A model generated the notes under the pieces. The model was not told the DNA's origin, made no database searches, and worked only from the letters and a program-made list of their open reading frames with translations. 64,000 nucleotides of DNA from Methylotuvimicrobium sp018830325 (GTDB taxonomy: Bacteria > Pseudomonadota > Gammaproteobacteria > Methylococcales > Methylomonadaceae), in contig NZ_CP173170.1 of assembly GCF_044788715.1 (NCBI RefSeq), positions 248,001-312,000 on the forward strand. The letters run 5' to 3'. The position numbers and the translations under genes are program-made. Numbering within the stretch: position 1 is the stretch's first letter; every line of letters starts with the position of its first letter. This document shows, piece after piece, positions 17,684 through 26,625 of the stretch.

Positions 17684-17789
17684 ATCCTTGCCCCCGATTC
17701 TGCTAATCGGACCTGGGAGGTTCAACCTATGCTCCATCCCCTAATCTGAATCACCCTCATCCTTTCTCGAGCAATCGTTCAAGAAAAAT

Positions 17790-18199
17790 TCTGATTAGCA
17801 AGTTTCTTCAGCTAAAGCCCAAAGATCCGCATAACCCTTAGCAAGACGGGGTTCGTAAAGCCATGCGCTACAAGCGAAAAACGGCCTCCCACATCACGCT
17901 CTTTTCCAAGCTCCAGCTTGGGAAAAACACCCCGGAAGCTCCCCCTTCGACAAGGCTCTCCTGAGCGCAGCCGAAGGGCTCAGGGCAAGAGCTTCCTGAG
18001 ACCGACACAACCTCCGCTCACTCTCAATCAATCCCGCGACTTGCTCGTTCAATTTTTCTTGATTGTCGCGAAGCTAGAGCTTCCTGAACAGGTTACCCAA
18101 GCTGGAGCTTGGGTAACAGCAGATTTTAGTTTTTGCGACTACGACTGGCCCCTGCTTGGACACTTGGTTTCGGCAAGCTGAAGCATCTTGCTAATTAGG
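17790..18199. mobile_element. MITE-like non-autonomous element, family 1, copy 1
   Basis: A 410-bp element without coding capacity. The termini TCTGATTAGCAAG and CTTGCTAATTAGG are inverted; about 24 bases align with three mismatches, continuing into CTTCAGCT. It is flanked by an exact 8-bp direct repeat AGAAAAAT (17782-17789 and 18200-18207), as expected for a target-site duplication. Inside are several palindromes (CCAAGCTCCAGCTTGG, GAAGCTAGAGCTTC, CCCAAGCTGGAGCTTGGG) and an extra segment with CCTTCGACAAGGCTCTCCTG that copy 2 lacks. Copy 2 is at 35992-36644. Confidence 0.85.
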
Positions 18200-18308
18200 A
18201 GAAAAATTTGCGCCAAGCTTTCTCGTCCTCGCTCACATTTAGTCACCCTTCGGATTCCTACCCTCAAAATCTGTAAGATTTTTAAGCCCATATTTGTGTG
18301 TTAATATG

Positions 18309-18359
18309 CGTTTTTTACATATATGTCCGTTTTTTACCTTGCTATCGTATAAAAAATAC
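18309..18359 (+). promoter_or_regulatory. Direct repeats and promoter-like sequence before the DDTD-protein operon
   Basis: CGTTTTTTAC occurs twice with a 19-base period (18309-18318 and 18328-18337), followed by CGTATAAAAAATAC ending just before the ATG. TATAAA at 18348 could be a -10 element, which would leave a very short or leaderless 5' end, consistent with the missing ribosome binding site. The function is unproven. Confidence 0.3.
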
Positions 18360-18361
18360 AA

Positions 18362-19111
18362 ATGCACAAAATCGACTTACTGATCGGCATCGACGATACC
18401 GATAATCTCGACAGTCGGGGAACCGGGTTTCGGGTGCGCGAATTGGGTAGGTTGCTGACCGAAAATCGAATCGCGCGGGTGTTCGGCATCACGCGTCATC
18501 AATTGTTCGTCAGCCCGTTGATTCCTTATACGTCGCATAACAGTTCCGCATGCATGGCGGTTGCCGTCGAATCCAGCGGCTTGGGTGACCTGACAGAATT
18601 TTGCCGCGATTACTTGCTGCGCGAATGCGCGGAAGGTTCCGATGCCGGCTTGTGTATTGCACCGGCCGGCGAAGTTGGCGCCGACGTACGAGATTTCGGC
18701 CGATGGGCGAAATCCGAAGTGTTCACGCAACAAGACAGCCGTTCGTTGGCGGAGCGTTCCGGCTTTTATCTGGAAGGCTTGACCGGCGATCAGGGCGGCG
18801 TGATCGGCGCGTTGGCGGCTGTCGGCTTGCGCGCCGAAGGCAACGACGGGCGTTACATCGGTTTGCGCGGCATGCGCGAATTGGAGCCGGGTGATTATCT
18901 TTTGAGCCGGTTGCAGGAATTGACCGATATCGATCGAGTGCAAACCGTCGAAGGTCTGGCAATCAGCGATCCCGATACGATTGTGTCGATGACCGAATGG
19001 GCCCGTCCGGTTTTGCTGGGCGGAAAAGCTGTTTTATTGGTGGAGAAAGCGAATGACGATACAAACGATCGGTGGCGGGTTGTCCCTAAATCCGTCATTA
19101 AAACCTATTGA
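18362..19111 (+). CDS. DDTD-motif protein resembling the TiaS/TCKD nucleotide-binding domain
   Basis: A protein of 249 aa. The N-terminus LLIGIDDTDNLDSRGTGFRV matches the DDTD motif of archaeal TiaS (tRNA-Ile2 agmatinylcytidine synthetase). In TiaS this domain phosphorylates a cytidine. A second glycine-rich block, LTGDQGGVIGALAAVGL followed by GRYIGLRG, is also TiaS-like. The RNA-binding OB-fold and zinc ribbon of full-length TiaS are absent, and bacteria normally use TilS, so a tRNA role is unlikely. It is the first gene of a three-gene operon with a membrane protein (59-bp overlap) and a TonB-dependent receptor. This suggests a role in uptake or modification of a small ligand (inference). 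Confidence 0.6.
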   Translation: MHKIDLLIGIDDTDNLDSRGTGFRVRELGRLLTENRIARVFGITRHQLFVSPLIPYTSHNSSACMAVAVESSGLGDLTEFCRDYLLRECAEGSDAGLCIAPAGEVGADVRDFGRWAKSEVFTQQDSRSLAERSGFYLEGLTGDQGGVIGALAAVGLRAEGNDGRYIGLRGMRELEPGDYLLSRLQELTDIDRVQTVEGLAISDPDTIVSMTEWARPVLLGGKAVLLVEKANDDTNDRWRVVPKSVIKTY

Positions 19112-19643
19112 ATTGAACGCCCGGGCCGGCTTGAAAACGATGGCCTGGCTGCTGGCAGCCGGCGTTTTGGCCGTCGTGCTGCATGAATTGTTTCGCTGGC
19201 CGCTCAGAATGCCGGGCCGTCACGGCCTGGAATGGATGGCGATTTTGATTTTCGCCAGGACCGGTTCGACCTATCGTTGGGCCGGGACGGTTACGGCATT
19301 CGGCGCGGCATCGGCTTCTTTACTACCGCTTGCAGGCGCTATCGAACCGTTGGCCGCCGCCTCTTATTGGATAACCGGCGTCATCGTCGATCTGCTGTAT
19401 CGGGCCGACAAGCAGTGGCGGCGCTATGCGTTTTACCTGGCGCTGATTGCGGCTGCCGCGCATTCGGTGCGTCCCGTGCTGAACTGGATCGAACTGTTCT
19501 ATCTGGGCGTCGAGCATCATTCCTTGACCAGCGGTTTGTGGTATCCGGTATCGACTCACTTCGGCTTCGGTTTTATCGGCGGCTTGGCCGGCGCGGTGCT
19601 GGCCGGATTCTCGCAGCGTCGCCACCGCTTTTTTTATCGCTAA
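19053..19643 (+). CDS. Predicted integral membrane protein, possibly transporter S-component-like
   Basis: A protein of 196 aa with four to five hydrophobic helices (about 28-46, 62-80, 82-112, 122-142, 170-190). It carries GRHGLEWMAILIFAR near the second helix. The small size, the helix layout and the position between a cytosolic enzyme-like protein and a TonB receptor recall the substrate-binding subunits of ECF transporters, but no diagnostic motif confirms this. The ATG lies 59 bp inside the upstream gene with GGAGA upstream, so translation is probably coupled. Confidence 0.55.
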   Translation: MTIQTIGGGLSLNPSLKPIELNARAGLKTMAWLLAAGVLAVVLHELFRWPLRMPGRHGLEWMAILIFARTGSTYRWAGTVTAFGAASASLLPLAGAIEPLAAASYWITGVIVDLLYRADKQWRRYAFYLALIAAAAHSVRPVLNWIELFYLGVEHHSLTSGLWYPVSTHFGFGFIGGLAGAVLAGFSQRRHRFFYR

Positions 19644-19667
19644 TTCCAGTCGGCGAGGCTCTTAATC

Positions 19668-21716
19668 ATGGCTCGATCCGTAACACACGAACACTCCGCT
19701 AAAATCCGCCTGGCAGGCTGTTCTCTGGCTTTGTTTCTACCGTTGGCATCGGCTTCGGACATAGCCGACGATGAAGTTTACCATTTAGGCGAAATCGTCG
19801 TGCGCGGCGAAGACCCGGGCGTCGAAGCGATCGCGACGGTCTACGAACTGAATGCGTTGGATATCGAGCGCAAAGCGGCTAGAACGCTCGACGAAGCGAT
19901 CGAACTGTTGCCCGGCGTCAATATTCGTACCGGCGCCGACGGCACGCCGCGCATCGATGTCAGAGGTTTCAGAACCCGGCAAGTCAAGCTGCTGATCAAC
20001 GGCGTACCGTTCAATTCGACGTTCGACGGTCAATTCGATCCGACTATGATCCCGACTGAATCGATCGCCAAAATCAAACTGACTTCCGGCGCTAGTTCGG
20101 AGCTCTACGGCGAAGGCGCCGAGGCCGCCGTGATCAACATCATCACGAAAAAAGGCGCCGCAGGTTTTCATGCACAAGCGGCCGGTGAGGTCGGTGATCG
20201 CGGCCATCAACGCATCTGGGGTAGCGCGTCCGGCGGCATCGATAACGCCGATTTCAGAGTCAGTCTAAGCCATCAGGACCGCGACGGTTTCCCGTTGTCT
20301 CGCGATTTCGTCGGCACGCCGGAGGAAAGCGGCGGCCTTAGAAACAACAGCGACCGGCGCCGTACCAACGTCTACGCCAACGCCGGCTACCGTCCCAACG
20401 ACGATTGGAGTCTCGGACTTTCGTTCAATCACGCCCAAGGCCAGCACGGCATTCCGTCGAGCGTGATCAACGCCGACGTATTCGCGAACCGCCCACGTTA
20501 CGAACGGGTCAATGACGAAGCGATTTATGCGTCCCAATTCTCGGTAGCCTATGATCCCGAAGGGCCTTGGTCGTCGAAAAATTGGGCTTATCTAAATATT
20601 GTCGACGAGCAGGGCAACCGATACGACGACGCGACGCTGTCGTCGATGAGCAATGATCGCGTCAACGGTACGTTTGATCTAAACAGCTCGACCCGAATCG
20701 CCGGCGGCCATACGCAAACCAGCTACGATCATGGCTGGGGTGGGCAACTGACGATCATGGGCGATGCGCGCGAGGAAAGTTGGGAGCAGCAAGGCGTCAT
20801 TCGCGATGTCAGTCTGTCTGCCGGCGGAGGGGGGGGCGGTGGCGGAGGTGGTGGTGCTTCGCAACGCTTCGGACTGCGCGACGTCGATGAAAACCGAAGC
20901 ATCGGCGTCGTCTCGACGGCCGCCGAACTGACCTTTTCACCGATCGATAATCTCGGCATAGCATTGGGCTACGGACATCACTGGCTATTTCGGGACGATA
21001 ACAGCAGCGCGGACGACAGCTCCTTCATTGCCGGTGCGCATTACGACCTGCCGACCGATACGCGTTTGCGCGCGTCGGCGTCGCGCAAAATCAGAGTGCC
21101 GTCGATACGCCAACTATACGACGGCGACGGCGGCGACCCGAATCTACGCTTCGAGACATCTTATAATTATGAGGCAGGCATCATGCAACAATTGCCGGGA
21201 AGGACTCAAATCGGCGTGACCGGCTTTTTGAACGATGTTGAGAATTTTATCGAACGCGATAATGACGGTTTCTTCCGTAATTTTGCCAAATACGAATTCC
21301 AGGGCGTAGAAATCATCGGCGAATCCCGTTTTATCGACGACTTGCTGCTGCGCACCAGTTACACTTATCTCCACAGCCGGGACCGGTCCGACAGCGAAGG
21401 CCGCGACGAGTTACAATACCGTCCGAAGCACAAACTGGCGTTCGAGACCGATTATCAGTTCGGTTATGGATTTTCCGGTTATTTGAACGTGATGCATGTC
21501 GCCGACGAATATTACTATTCGCGCAATTTACCGCTGCAAAAAGCGCGGCTCGAGGCGTACACTTTATTGAACATGAAACTGAACTATAGTTTTTTCAATA
21601 ATCAGGCCGCTATTTATGTCGGTGCCGACAACATTCTCGATGCGGACTATCAGGAATCGTATGCGCTACCGCAAGCCGGGCGCTTCGTCTATACCGGCGC
21701 GCGGTTGAGTTTTTGA
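19668..21716 (+). CDS. TonB-dependent outer-membrane receptor
   Basis: A protein of 682 aa with a signal peptide (about residues 1-29). The plug domain (about 40-165) contains LGEIVVRGEDP (TonB-box-like region), GVNIRTGADGTPRIDVRGF and IKLTSGASSELYGEGAEAAVINIITKKG. A beta-barrel follows, ending in the C-terminal strand RFVYTGARLSF with terminal Phe. The ligand is unknown; the partners in the operon suggest a metal complex or cofactor-like molecule. A run of 11 glycines interrupts the barrel at about residues 386-396, in what should be a surface loop. It is the last gene of the operon; a strong hairpin terminator follows. Confidence 0.93.
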   Translation: MARSVTHEHSAKIRLAGCSLALFLPLASASDIADDEVYHLGEIVVRGEDPGVEAIATVYELNALDIERKAARTLDEAIELLPGVNIRTGADGTPRIDVRGFRTRQVKLLINGVPFNSTFDGQFDPTMIPTESIAKIKLTSGASSELYGEGAEAAVINIITKKGAAGFHAQAAGEVGDRGHQRIWGSASGGIDNADFRVSLSHQDRDGFPLSRDFVGTPEESGGLRNNSDRRRTNVYANAGYRPNDDWSLGLSFNHAQGQHGIPSSVINADVFANRPRYERVNDEAIYASQFSVAYDPEGPWSSKNWAYLNIVDEQGNRYDDATLSSMSNDRVNGTFDLNSSTRIAGGHTQTSYDHGWGGQLTIMGDAREESWEQQGVIRDVSLSAGGGGGGGGGGGASQRFGLRDVDENRSIGVVSTAAELTFSPIDNLGIALGYGHHWLFRDDNSSADDSSFIAGAHYDLPTDTRLRASASRKIRVPSIRQLYDGDGGDPNLRFETSYNYEAGIMQQLPGRTQIGVTGFLNDVENFIERDNDGFFRNFAKYEFQGVEIIGESRFIDDLLLRTSYTYLHSRDRSDSEGRDELQYRPKHKLAFETDYQFGYGFSGYLNVMHVADEYYYSRNLPLQKARLEAYTLLNMKLNYSFFNNQAAIYVGADNILDADYQESYALPQAGRFVYTGARLSF

Positions 21717-21724
21717 CGATCTTC

Positions 21725-21759
21725 AAGGTATGCAGCATTATTGCTGCATACCTTTTGTT
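21725..21759 (+). terminator. Terminator after the TonB-receptor operon
   Basis: Perfect 13-bp stem AAGGTATGCAGCA / TGCTGCATACCTT with loop TTAT (21725-21754), followed by TTGTT. It begins 9 bp after the stop codon. The sequence just after it (ACTACGACAGGCTAATGGGT) recurs at about 39545. Confidence 0.8.
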
Positions 21760-21897
21760 ACTACGACAGGCTAATGGGTGACTCCAATCCCTCGCAGGCT
21801 GGCGGTTACTGATCGCCAAATGTGGCAAGCAGCCGTCCTAACCGTTAATTTTTGTTCGTGAAGGGGGCTCGAGTCATGCGCCATCTAGACGCCTTGT

Positions 21898-22248
21898 TTA
21901 CTGCGTCGATCTGCGTTTTAATTTCCGCATGTAAAAAAAGCCGATTATCGCCCCCCAGACTACTATGAATGCATCGTGGATGATCATCTCTAAACCGAGG
22001 CTGTCGATATGGCGAAAGTAATCCATGATGTCGTCGGACACCAGCAATGTCAGCACTAAATACAACGCGGCCTTCAATTTTAGGCGGTGTTTATACCAGA
22101 CCCAAATCCCCAAAAAAACAAAACCGGCAACCCATCGGACCATGTTATGAACAAACATTTCGATAGTCCAGTCATCGATATGGAAGGCGGTATCCATAAA
22201 ATATAAAATAATGAGTCCGATAATAACAGTCGGGAGAAGCGTTTTCAT
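21898..22248 (-). CDS. Small four-helix membrane protein of unknown function
   Basis: About 116 aa from ATG at 22248 (MKTLLPTVIIGLIILYF). An upstream ATG at 22317 would add a polar, implausible 23-residue leader. Four hydrophobic helices with short loops, one with WYKHRLKLKAALYLVL, and a basic tail (RKLKRRSTQ) that should face the cytoplasm. No family was recognised. It is convergent with the TonB operon. Confidence 0.55.
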   Translation of the reverse strand: MKTLLPTVIIGLIILYFMDTAFHIDDWTIEMFVHNMVRWVAGFVFLGIWVWYKHRLKLKAALYLVLTLLVSDDIMDYFRHIDSLGLEMIIHDAFIVVWGAIIGFFYMRKLKRRSTQ

Positions 22249-22317
22249 AACGTCGGGGGGGAGGCAGGTCTTTGATTTATGATTGTTAATGATTTCACTC
22301 ACGATAGAATAATGCAA

Positions 22318-22872
22318 TCAAAATTATTGCCTATTTCTTTCAGGGTCTAGCCATGTTGATCTTATCTTTTATAATATTTGTAAGAGTATTTATCATAAAC
22401 CAGAGACCTTGTATTTCCCTTAAATCGGCGCATGCGTCTAGATTTCGCTACCATCCTTTTTCAGGAGGGTTAGTTTCGTGAAGCTGAAATTCATTGGTAT
22501 GATGTTTTCGGTGTCGATAAACGGAAATTAAAAATTAAGCGTTATATCAGTGTTAAGTTTTGAATAATAAACGCGCAGATATAATTCGTGGTTTTGATAC
22601 CTCGTCGGAGACACTAAAAATGAATGAGGTGTTGGTTGATTTCGGTGTCCTTGAAACATTATGAAAGATATTAAACACACACAGTACAAAAGGCCGCTGC
22701 CAAGTCATGAAAGATTGACCGGTTGGTGCATGCCGTCTAATAAAAAAGGCCGTCCAGATACAGTTTGGCTCATGGACTCTTTCCGTTACTTGGCGTTTAG
22801 GGTATCTGTCGACCTTTCCGTTGTGATACCAAAAGATTGTGGTAAACACTTCGATTGCTTCGTTTCGGCGCC
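22318..22872. other. AT-rich gap with no supported gene
   Basis: Short open frames on both strands (22553-22849 minus and 22661-22876 plus) look like chance frames: no ribosome binding sites, no domain, and they overlap each other. The region may hold the promoter of the TIR-domain gene, but no clear -35/-10 pair was found. Confidence 0.4.
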
Positions 22873-23766
22873 ATGAGCGGTGTGTTCATTTGTTATCGCC
22901 GCGACGATCGGCCAGGCTTCGCCGCTCGGCTTGCCGAAAGCCTCGAGCGCGTATTCGGTGCCGGCAAAGTGTTCCGTGATGTCGAGGACATCGCGCCGGG
23001 AACGGATTTTGAGGCAGTCATCGTCGAACGGCTACGCGAAGTGGATGTAATGCTGGCGGTGATCGGACCAGGTTGGCTCGATGCCGTTAATGAGGGAAGG
23101 CGGCGCCTGGACGACCCCGATGATTTCGTAAGGATGGAACTTGTTACTGCCCTGGCAGCGGGAAAACCGGTTTGGCCGGTGTTGGTCGGGGGCGCCTCCT
23201 TGCCGCTTGCGGATGCGCTGCCTGGGGACTTGCAGCTTTTGGTACGGCGCCAAGCTATCGTGCTCAGCGATACCGGTTGGAGCGACGATGTCGCGCGCCT
23301 GATCCATGCCCTGCGGCCTCTAGTGAAAGTACCGGTCGGACGGCGGCGATTTTTATTGGCACTCGGCGGTTTTGCGGCTCTGGCCGTCGTTGCAATCGTT
23401 TGGCGGACGATCGGCCGGCAACGGTCTACTATCGACTCCGAACTTGTTGGTAACTGGCAGGCTCAGGTGGTTTACGATTGGGGGGATCGCTACACGGAGT
23501 ACCTCGAGTTCAATGTTGTCGGCAGAGCTATTTATGGGACGGCGAGCTTTCTTGGTGTACCGCGTATTATCGAGGAGGGCGCCATCGCCGACAACGGTAA
23601 CATCTTCTTCGTGACTCGTAGCGAGACTGTAGCCGGCGACGAACGCCGACTGCTCACCCATCGCTATCGAGGAAGTCTTCAGGCCGGGCGTCTGCTGCTG
23701 GTGCTGGAGAGCCTTGGCGGTTTCGACGTATATTCTCCGGTAAAAATCGAGGCTGAACGCCAATAG
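22873..23766 (+). CDS. TIR-domain protein with transmembrane segment and extracytoplasmic tail
   Basis: A protein of 297 aa from ATG 22873; a TTG at 22855 opens the frame but the family starts at VFICYRRDD. Residues 3-150 form a bacterial TIR_2 domain: FICYRRDDRPGFAARL, KVFRDVEDIAPGTDF, DVMLAVIGPGWL, RRLDDPDDFVRMEL (Glu89 is the likely catalytic position of NAD-consuming TIRs). One transmembrane helix (about 159-179) leads to a C-terminal domain of about 115 residues, probably periplasmic, without a known family. TIR domains act in NAD cleavage or signalling. No defence partner gene lies beside it. Its GC content seems higher than that of the flanks, so horizontal origin is possible. Confidence 0.82.
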   Translation: MSGVFICYRRDDRPGFAARLAESLERVFGAGKVFRDVEDIAPGTDFEAVIVERLREVDVMLAVIGPGWLDAVNEGRRRLDDPDDFVRMELVTALAAGKPVWPVLVGGASLPLADALPGDLQLLVRRQAIVLSDTGWSDDVARLIHALRPLVKVPVGRRRFLLALGGFAALAVVAIVWRTIGRQRSTIDSELVGNWQAQVVYDWGDRYTEYLEFNVVGRAIYGTASFLGVPRIIEEGAIADNGNIFFVTRSETVAGDERRLLTHRYRGSLQAGRLLLVLESLGGFDVYSPVKIEAERQ

Positions 23767-23905
23767 GCGGCCACCGATTCACAGCAAATAGCAGAGTAAA
23801 CGGAGAGTAAAAATAACGGGGCGGAGAAACTAAAACATTTGCCATGATTTCATTTATTCCGACTACGATTGTTACATTAATCGGATTGTTCCTTCTATTT
23901 TCACA

Positions 23906-24760
23906 ATGATGCAAACTGATAAGCACTCAACACCCCGAAAAACACTGTTCATCGGCTCGATCGCGACGCTAGCGGTGATCGGTTTGGCGACCTATTTTTC
24001 CCTAGATCGGACAGTTTTCGACTCGGCGCAAGAAACCGCGCCCGAAACGATTAGTCGCTTTTCGAAACCGGATCCATCCGCCGCTTTGAAAGAATTATAC
24101 GGTAGCGAATTCTCCGGCGAATCGATTAAAACCGAATCCGGGGAACTGGTCGGTTTTTGGTTCGAGCAAAGTTTCGCGATCGGAGGTCTCGATTATCATG
24201 TGATATTCGGCAAGACTCAGAAAATCGACCCGGAAACGGGCGCGCCGCTGGATAGTCATGTGCAGGGCGTCAAGGTCGGTGCGGCGACTTACCGGTTGGA
24301 TTCGGATGGCTGGCGCGCAATCGGAATGCAAACAGGAATCGGTGAAATCGGTTCATGGGGTGAAGCTCCCGATATTAAACAGGCGGAAGTTTTGACTTTA
24401 TCGCCGGAGCGGATCGCGTTCATGCTCGACTTCGGCTACGGCATGGGCGGTTATTTCGATGACGGTAAGGTGCTGTTCGGCTTCGACGGCACGACGTGGA
24501 TCGATTTAGGTTTTGTGCAAACCGGAGGCAATAATGCGGGTGCCTGCGACGATAAGCCGCTGCCTTCCGGGATTATGATTCCTTGTTGGTCTTATACCGG
24601 CACTATTTCGGTATTAAGCGATATTCATCACGGCTATCCGGATTTATTAGTCGCGCGAACCGGCACCCAAAGCGGCGATGAGCAACACCCGGTTAAACCG
24701 GCCGAAAACGCCGTGTATCGTTTCGACGGCGATAAGTACGCGGATACGGGCCGCGAATGA
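23906..24760 (+). CDS. Membrane-anchored periplasmic protein of unknown function
   Basis: A protein of 284 aa. An N-terminal hydrophobic helix (about 13-31, LFIGSIATLAVIGLATYFSL) anchors a soluble domain rich in Gly, Asp and aromatic residues. Repeating phrases such as YRLDSDGWR, FGFDGTTWIDLG and YRFDGDKYADTG recall beta-propeller or FG-GAP-like repeat ends. Two nearby cysteines (ACDDKPLPSGIMIPC) could form a disulfide. No enzyme motif was recognised. It is convergent with the TolC-like gene 63 bp downstream. There is no obvious ribosome binding site; ATG at 23909 is an alternative start. Confidence 0.6.
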   Translation: MMQTDKHSTPRKTLFIGSIATLAVIGLATYFSLDRTVFDSAQETAPETISRFSKPDPSAALKELYGSEFSGESIKTESGELVGFWFEQSFAIGGLDYHVIFGKTQKIDPETGAPLDSHVQGVKVGAATYRLDSDGWRAIGMQTGIGEIGSWGEAPDIKQAEVLTLSPERIAFMLDFGYGMGGYFDDGKVLFGFDGTTWIDLGFVQTGGNNAGACDDKPLPSGIMIPCWSYTGTISVLSDIHHGYPDLLVARTGTQSGDEQHPVKPAENAVYRFDGDKYADTGRE

Positions 24761-24823
24761 TCCTAAATTGGCCGGGGTATTTTCACCGGCACACGGTATA
24801 CTCCGTGTGAGTCTCGAGTTCCG

Positions 24824-26599
24824 TCATTTCGAGATCAATCCCGCCAGGTCGACTTTGCTGTAACCGAGAAGGGTGCCGGTTGCATAGGCGAGGTCTATCA
24901 ACCCGACTTGATAATCAGCAATAGCCCTGACTTCTTTCATTTGTGCATCGCCGAGTTTGGTGAGCATTTCCAATACTTCGGTCATCGTCCGCAAACCTTC
25001 TTCAAATTGCTTGAGTTCCGCGTCGTAGTTGGCCCCGGTCAGTACGACGTTTTGCCGGGCCGCGATGATACGTTGCCAATTTTGCGATACGGTGTCCAAA
25101 GCGTCGTAAATTTCCCTCCTTACGGTCAGCTCTTTTAAATCGCGCGTCGTCAGGCGTTGAAGTCTTTGTTGCACGGCACGCGATAGGCGCGATTTACGCA
25201 GTTCGTTGGTCAACGGAATTTCCAGTCTCAAACCCACCGACCAGTCGTCGTAGCGCCCGGTAAACGCATCGCCGTAGGCGCCGCCAAAGTCGTCGTAATC
25301 GCGGCCTTGCGAGCCGTAGCTGTAGTCCAGCATGAACATCGGTAGCGTTTGATTTTCCAAATAGTCGATCTTGGTCGCGTCGGCAGCGAGTTTTAATTCC
25401 AACTCCAGCAGTTCCAGGCGGCCGTCCAATGCTTTTCGGGCCAATGCTTCGCGGTCGAAATCGAAACTAACCAGCATCGGCGAGGTTTCGGGAATCATAA
25501 TCGTGGAGGTATCGATGCCGTAACGCTTGTCGTTGAGAAATTGCAATAATTGGCGTTGACTAAGTTTGAGACGGGTATTTGCGACGATCAACGTTTCCAT
25601 GCGTTCGGCCACGCCGATTTCGGCCCGATTGATTTCGATCGCGGCGGTCAGTCCTTCTTCAACCCGGCGTTTAACCATCGTTAGATTTTGTTGTGCGATT
25701 TCGTATTGTTGGCGCCGGATGTCCAATTCGCCCCAGGCTGCGTATAACGCCCAATAGGCCTTGTCGACCGTTGCCAATACGCGGATCGATTGCAGTCGGG
25801 TTTTGAGGTCGACGATTTGTTGTTCGTAGCGTGCGATTCGAATGCCGGCGACATTAGTCGAAATACCGGCATCGCGCAGTAGCGGCTGGCTCATCGAAAA
25901 ACGCAGCGCGCTTCGGTATTGGTCGGAGGCCACGAAGCGGCTTTTGCTTTTGTTTTCGAGCGGGGTACTGAGTGTCACTGTTCCGCCGGTTCTTAGCGGA
26001 ATCATGATGCCGGCCTCGACATCCCATTGTTCGGCGCTTTGCGGCATGTAGCCTAGCTTGGCGATTTCGTCATTCAACGGCGAGTTTTTGTCGACAGCCT
26101 TGAAGTTTACGACATCGCCGTCGAGAAAAGGCGTGTCTTTATTCGAATACTTGGCGCGCGCGAAAATCAGATCGTCAAACCGGGCCTCTTCTTCGCTGAC
26201 GACCGTGGCGGCGATGCTCGGGTCGATCAGCGCGATTTTCAAGTCGAGATTGTTGGTCAGCGCCATAGCACGCGCATCGGCGATCGTCAGTGCATGGCTT
26301 TCTTCCACGGCTTCGGTTGTGTCTTTTTCCTCGAGCACAACGGGAGGTGCTGTCAAATCCAGCTTTTTCGGGTCGGCTCTGAATTCGGCAATCGCGGTGT
26401 CGAGTGTTTTCGGCTCGGCTCTCGACAGATCCGGCAGCGTCAAATCTTCTTCACGTTGCATACGCTCTTCGACTTTTTGCGCCATCTCCGGTTTCGGCCC
26501 GGTATCGAAATAGAAAGAACAACCCGACAATAAAGCGAATGCCCCGGAAACCGTCAAATTTCGGTGAAGGCGTGCAATCGGGAAATGAGTTTTCAACAT
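24824..26599 (-). CDS. TolC-family outer-membrane efflux lipoprotein
   Basis: A protein of 591 aa. The N-terminus has a signal peptide with a lipobox (FALLSGC), so it is probably a lipoprotein. Two OEP (TolC-type) repeats with long helices follow, including ALTNNLDLKIALIDP near residue 110 and GLRLEIPLTNELRKSRL in the second half. A proline- and charge-rich linker of about 80 residues precedes the barrel/tunnel region. It forms the outer-membrane channel of a tripartite exporter with the HlyD and ABC proteins encoded upstream on the same strand (order ABC, HlyD, TolC). Confidence 0.9.
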   Translation of the reverse strand: MLKTHFPIARLHRNLTVSGAFALLSGCSFYFDTGPKPEMAQKVEERMQREEDLTLPDLSRAEPKTLDTAIAEFRADPKKLDLTAPPVVLEEKDTTEAVEESHALTIADARAMALTNNLDLKIALIDPSIAATVVSEEEARFDDLIFARAKYSNKDTPFLDGDVVNFKAVDKNSPLNDEIAKLGYMPQSAEQWDVEAGIMIPLRTGGTVTLSTPLENKSKSRFVASDQYRSALRFSMSQPLLRDAGISTNVAGIRIARYEQQIVDLKTRLQSIRVLATVDKAYWALYAAWGELDIRRQQYEIAQQNLTMVKRRVEEGLTAAIEINRAEIGVAERMETLIVANTRLKLSQRQLLQFLNDKRYGIDTSTIMIPETSPMLVSFDFDREALARKALDGRLELLELELKLAADATKIDYLENQTLPMFMLDYSYGSQGRDYDDFGGAYGDAFTGRYDDWSVGLRLEIPLTNELRKSRLSRAVQQRLQRLTTRDLKELTVRREIYDALDTVSQNWQRIIAARQNVVLTGANYDAELKQFEEGLRTMTEVLEMLTKLGDAQMKEVRAIADYQVGLIDLAYATGTLLGYSKVDLAGLISK

Positions 26600-26625
26600 A
26601 AATCGTCTGTTCTCGTTAAAACGCG

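Noticed and set aside
17918..18181. 87-codon frame in the first MITE
   Set aside because: Lies inside the element, not conserved in copy 2, which has frameshifting differences.
18200..18361. Cobalamin or other riboswitch before the TonB-receptor operon
   Set aside because: No conserved B12-box-like or other riboswitch core could be seen; only direct repeats of CGTTTTTTAC.
22553..22876. Two antiparallel frames before the TIR gene
   Set aside because: No ribosome binding site, no family, and each is the shadow of the other.
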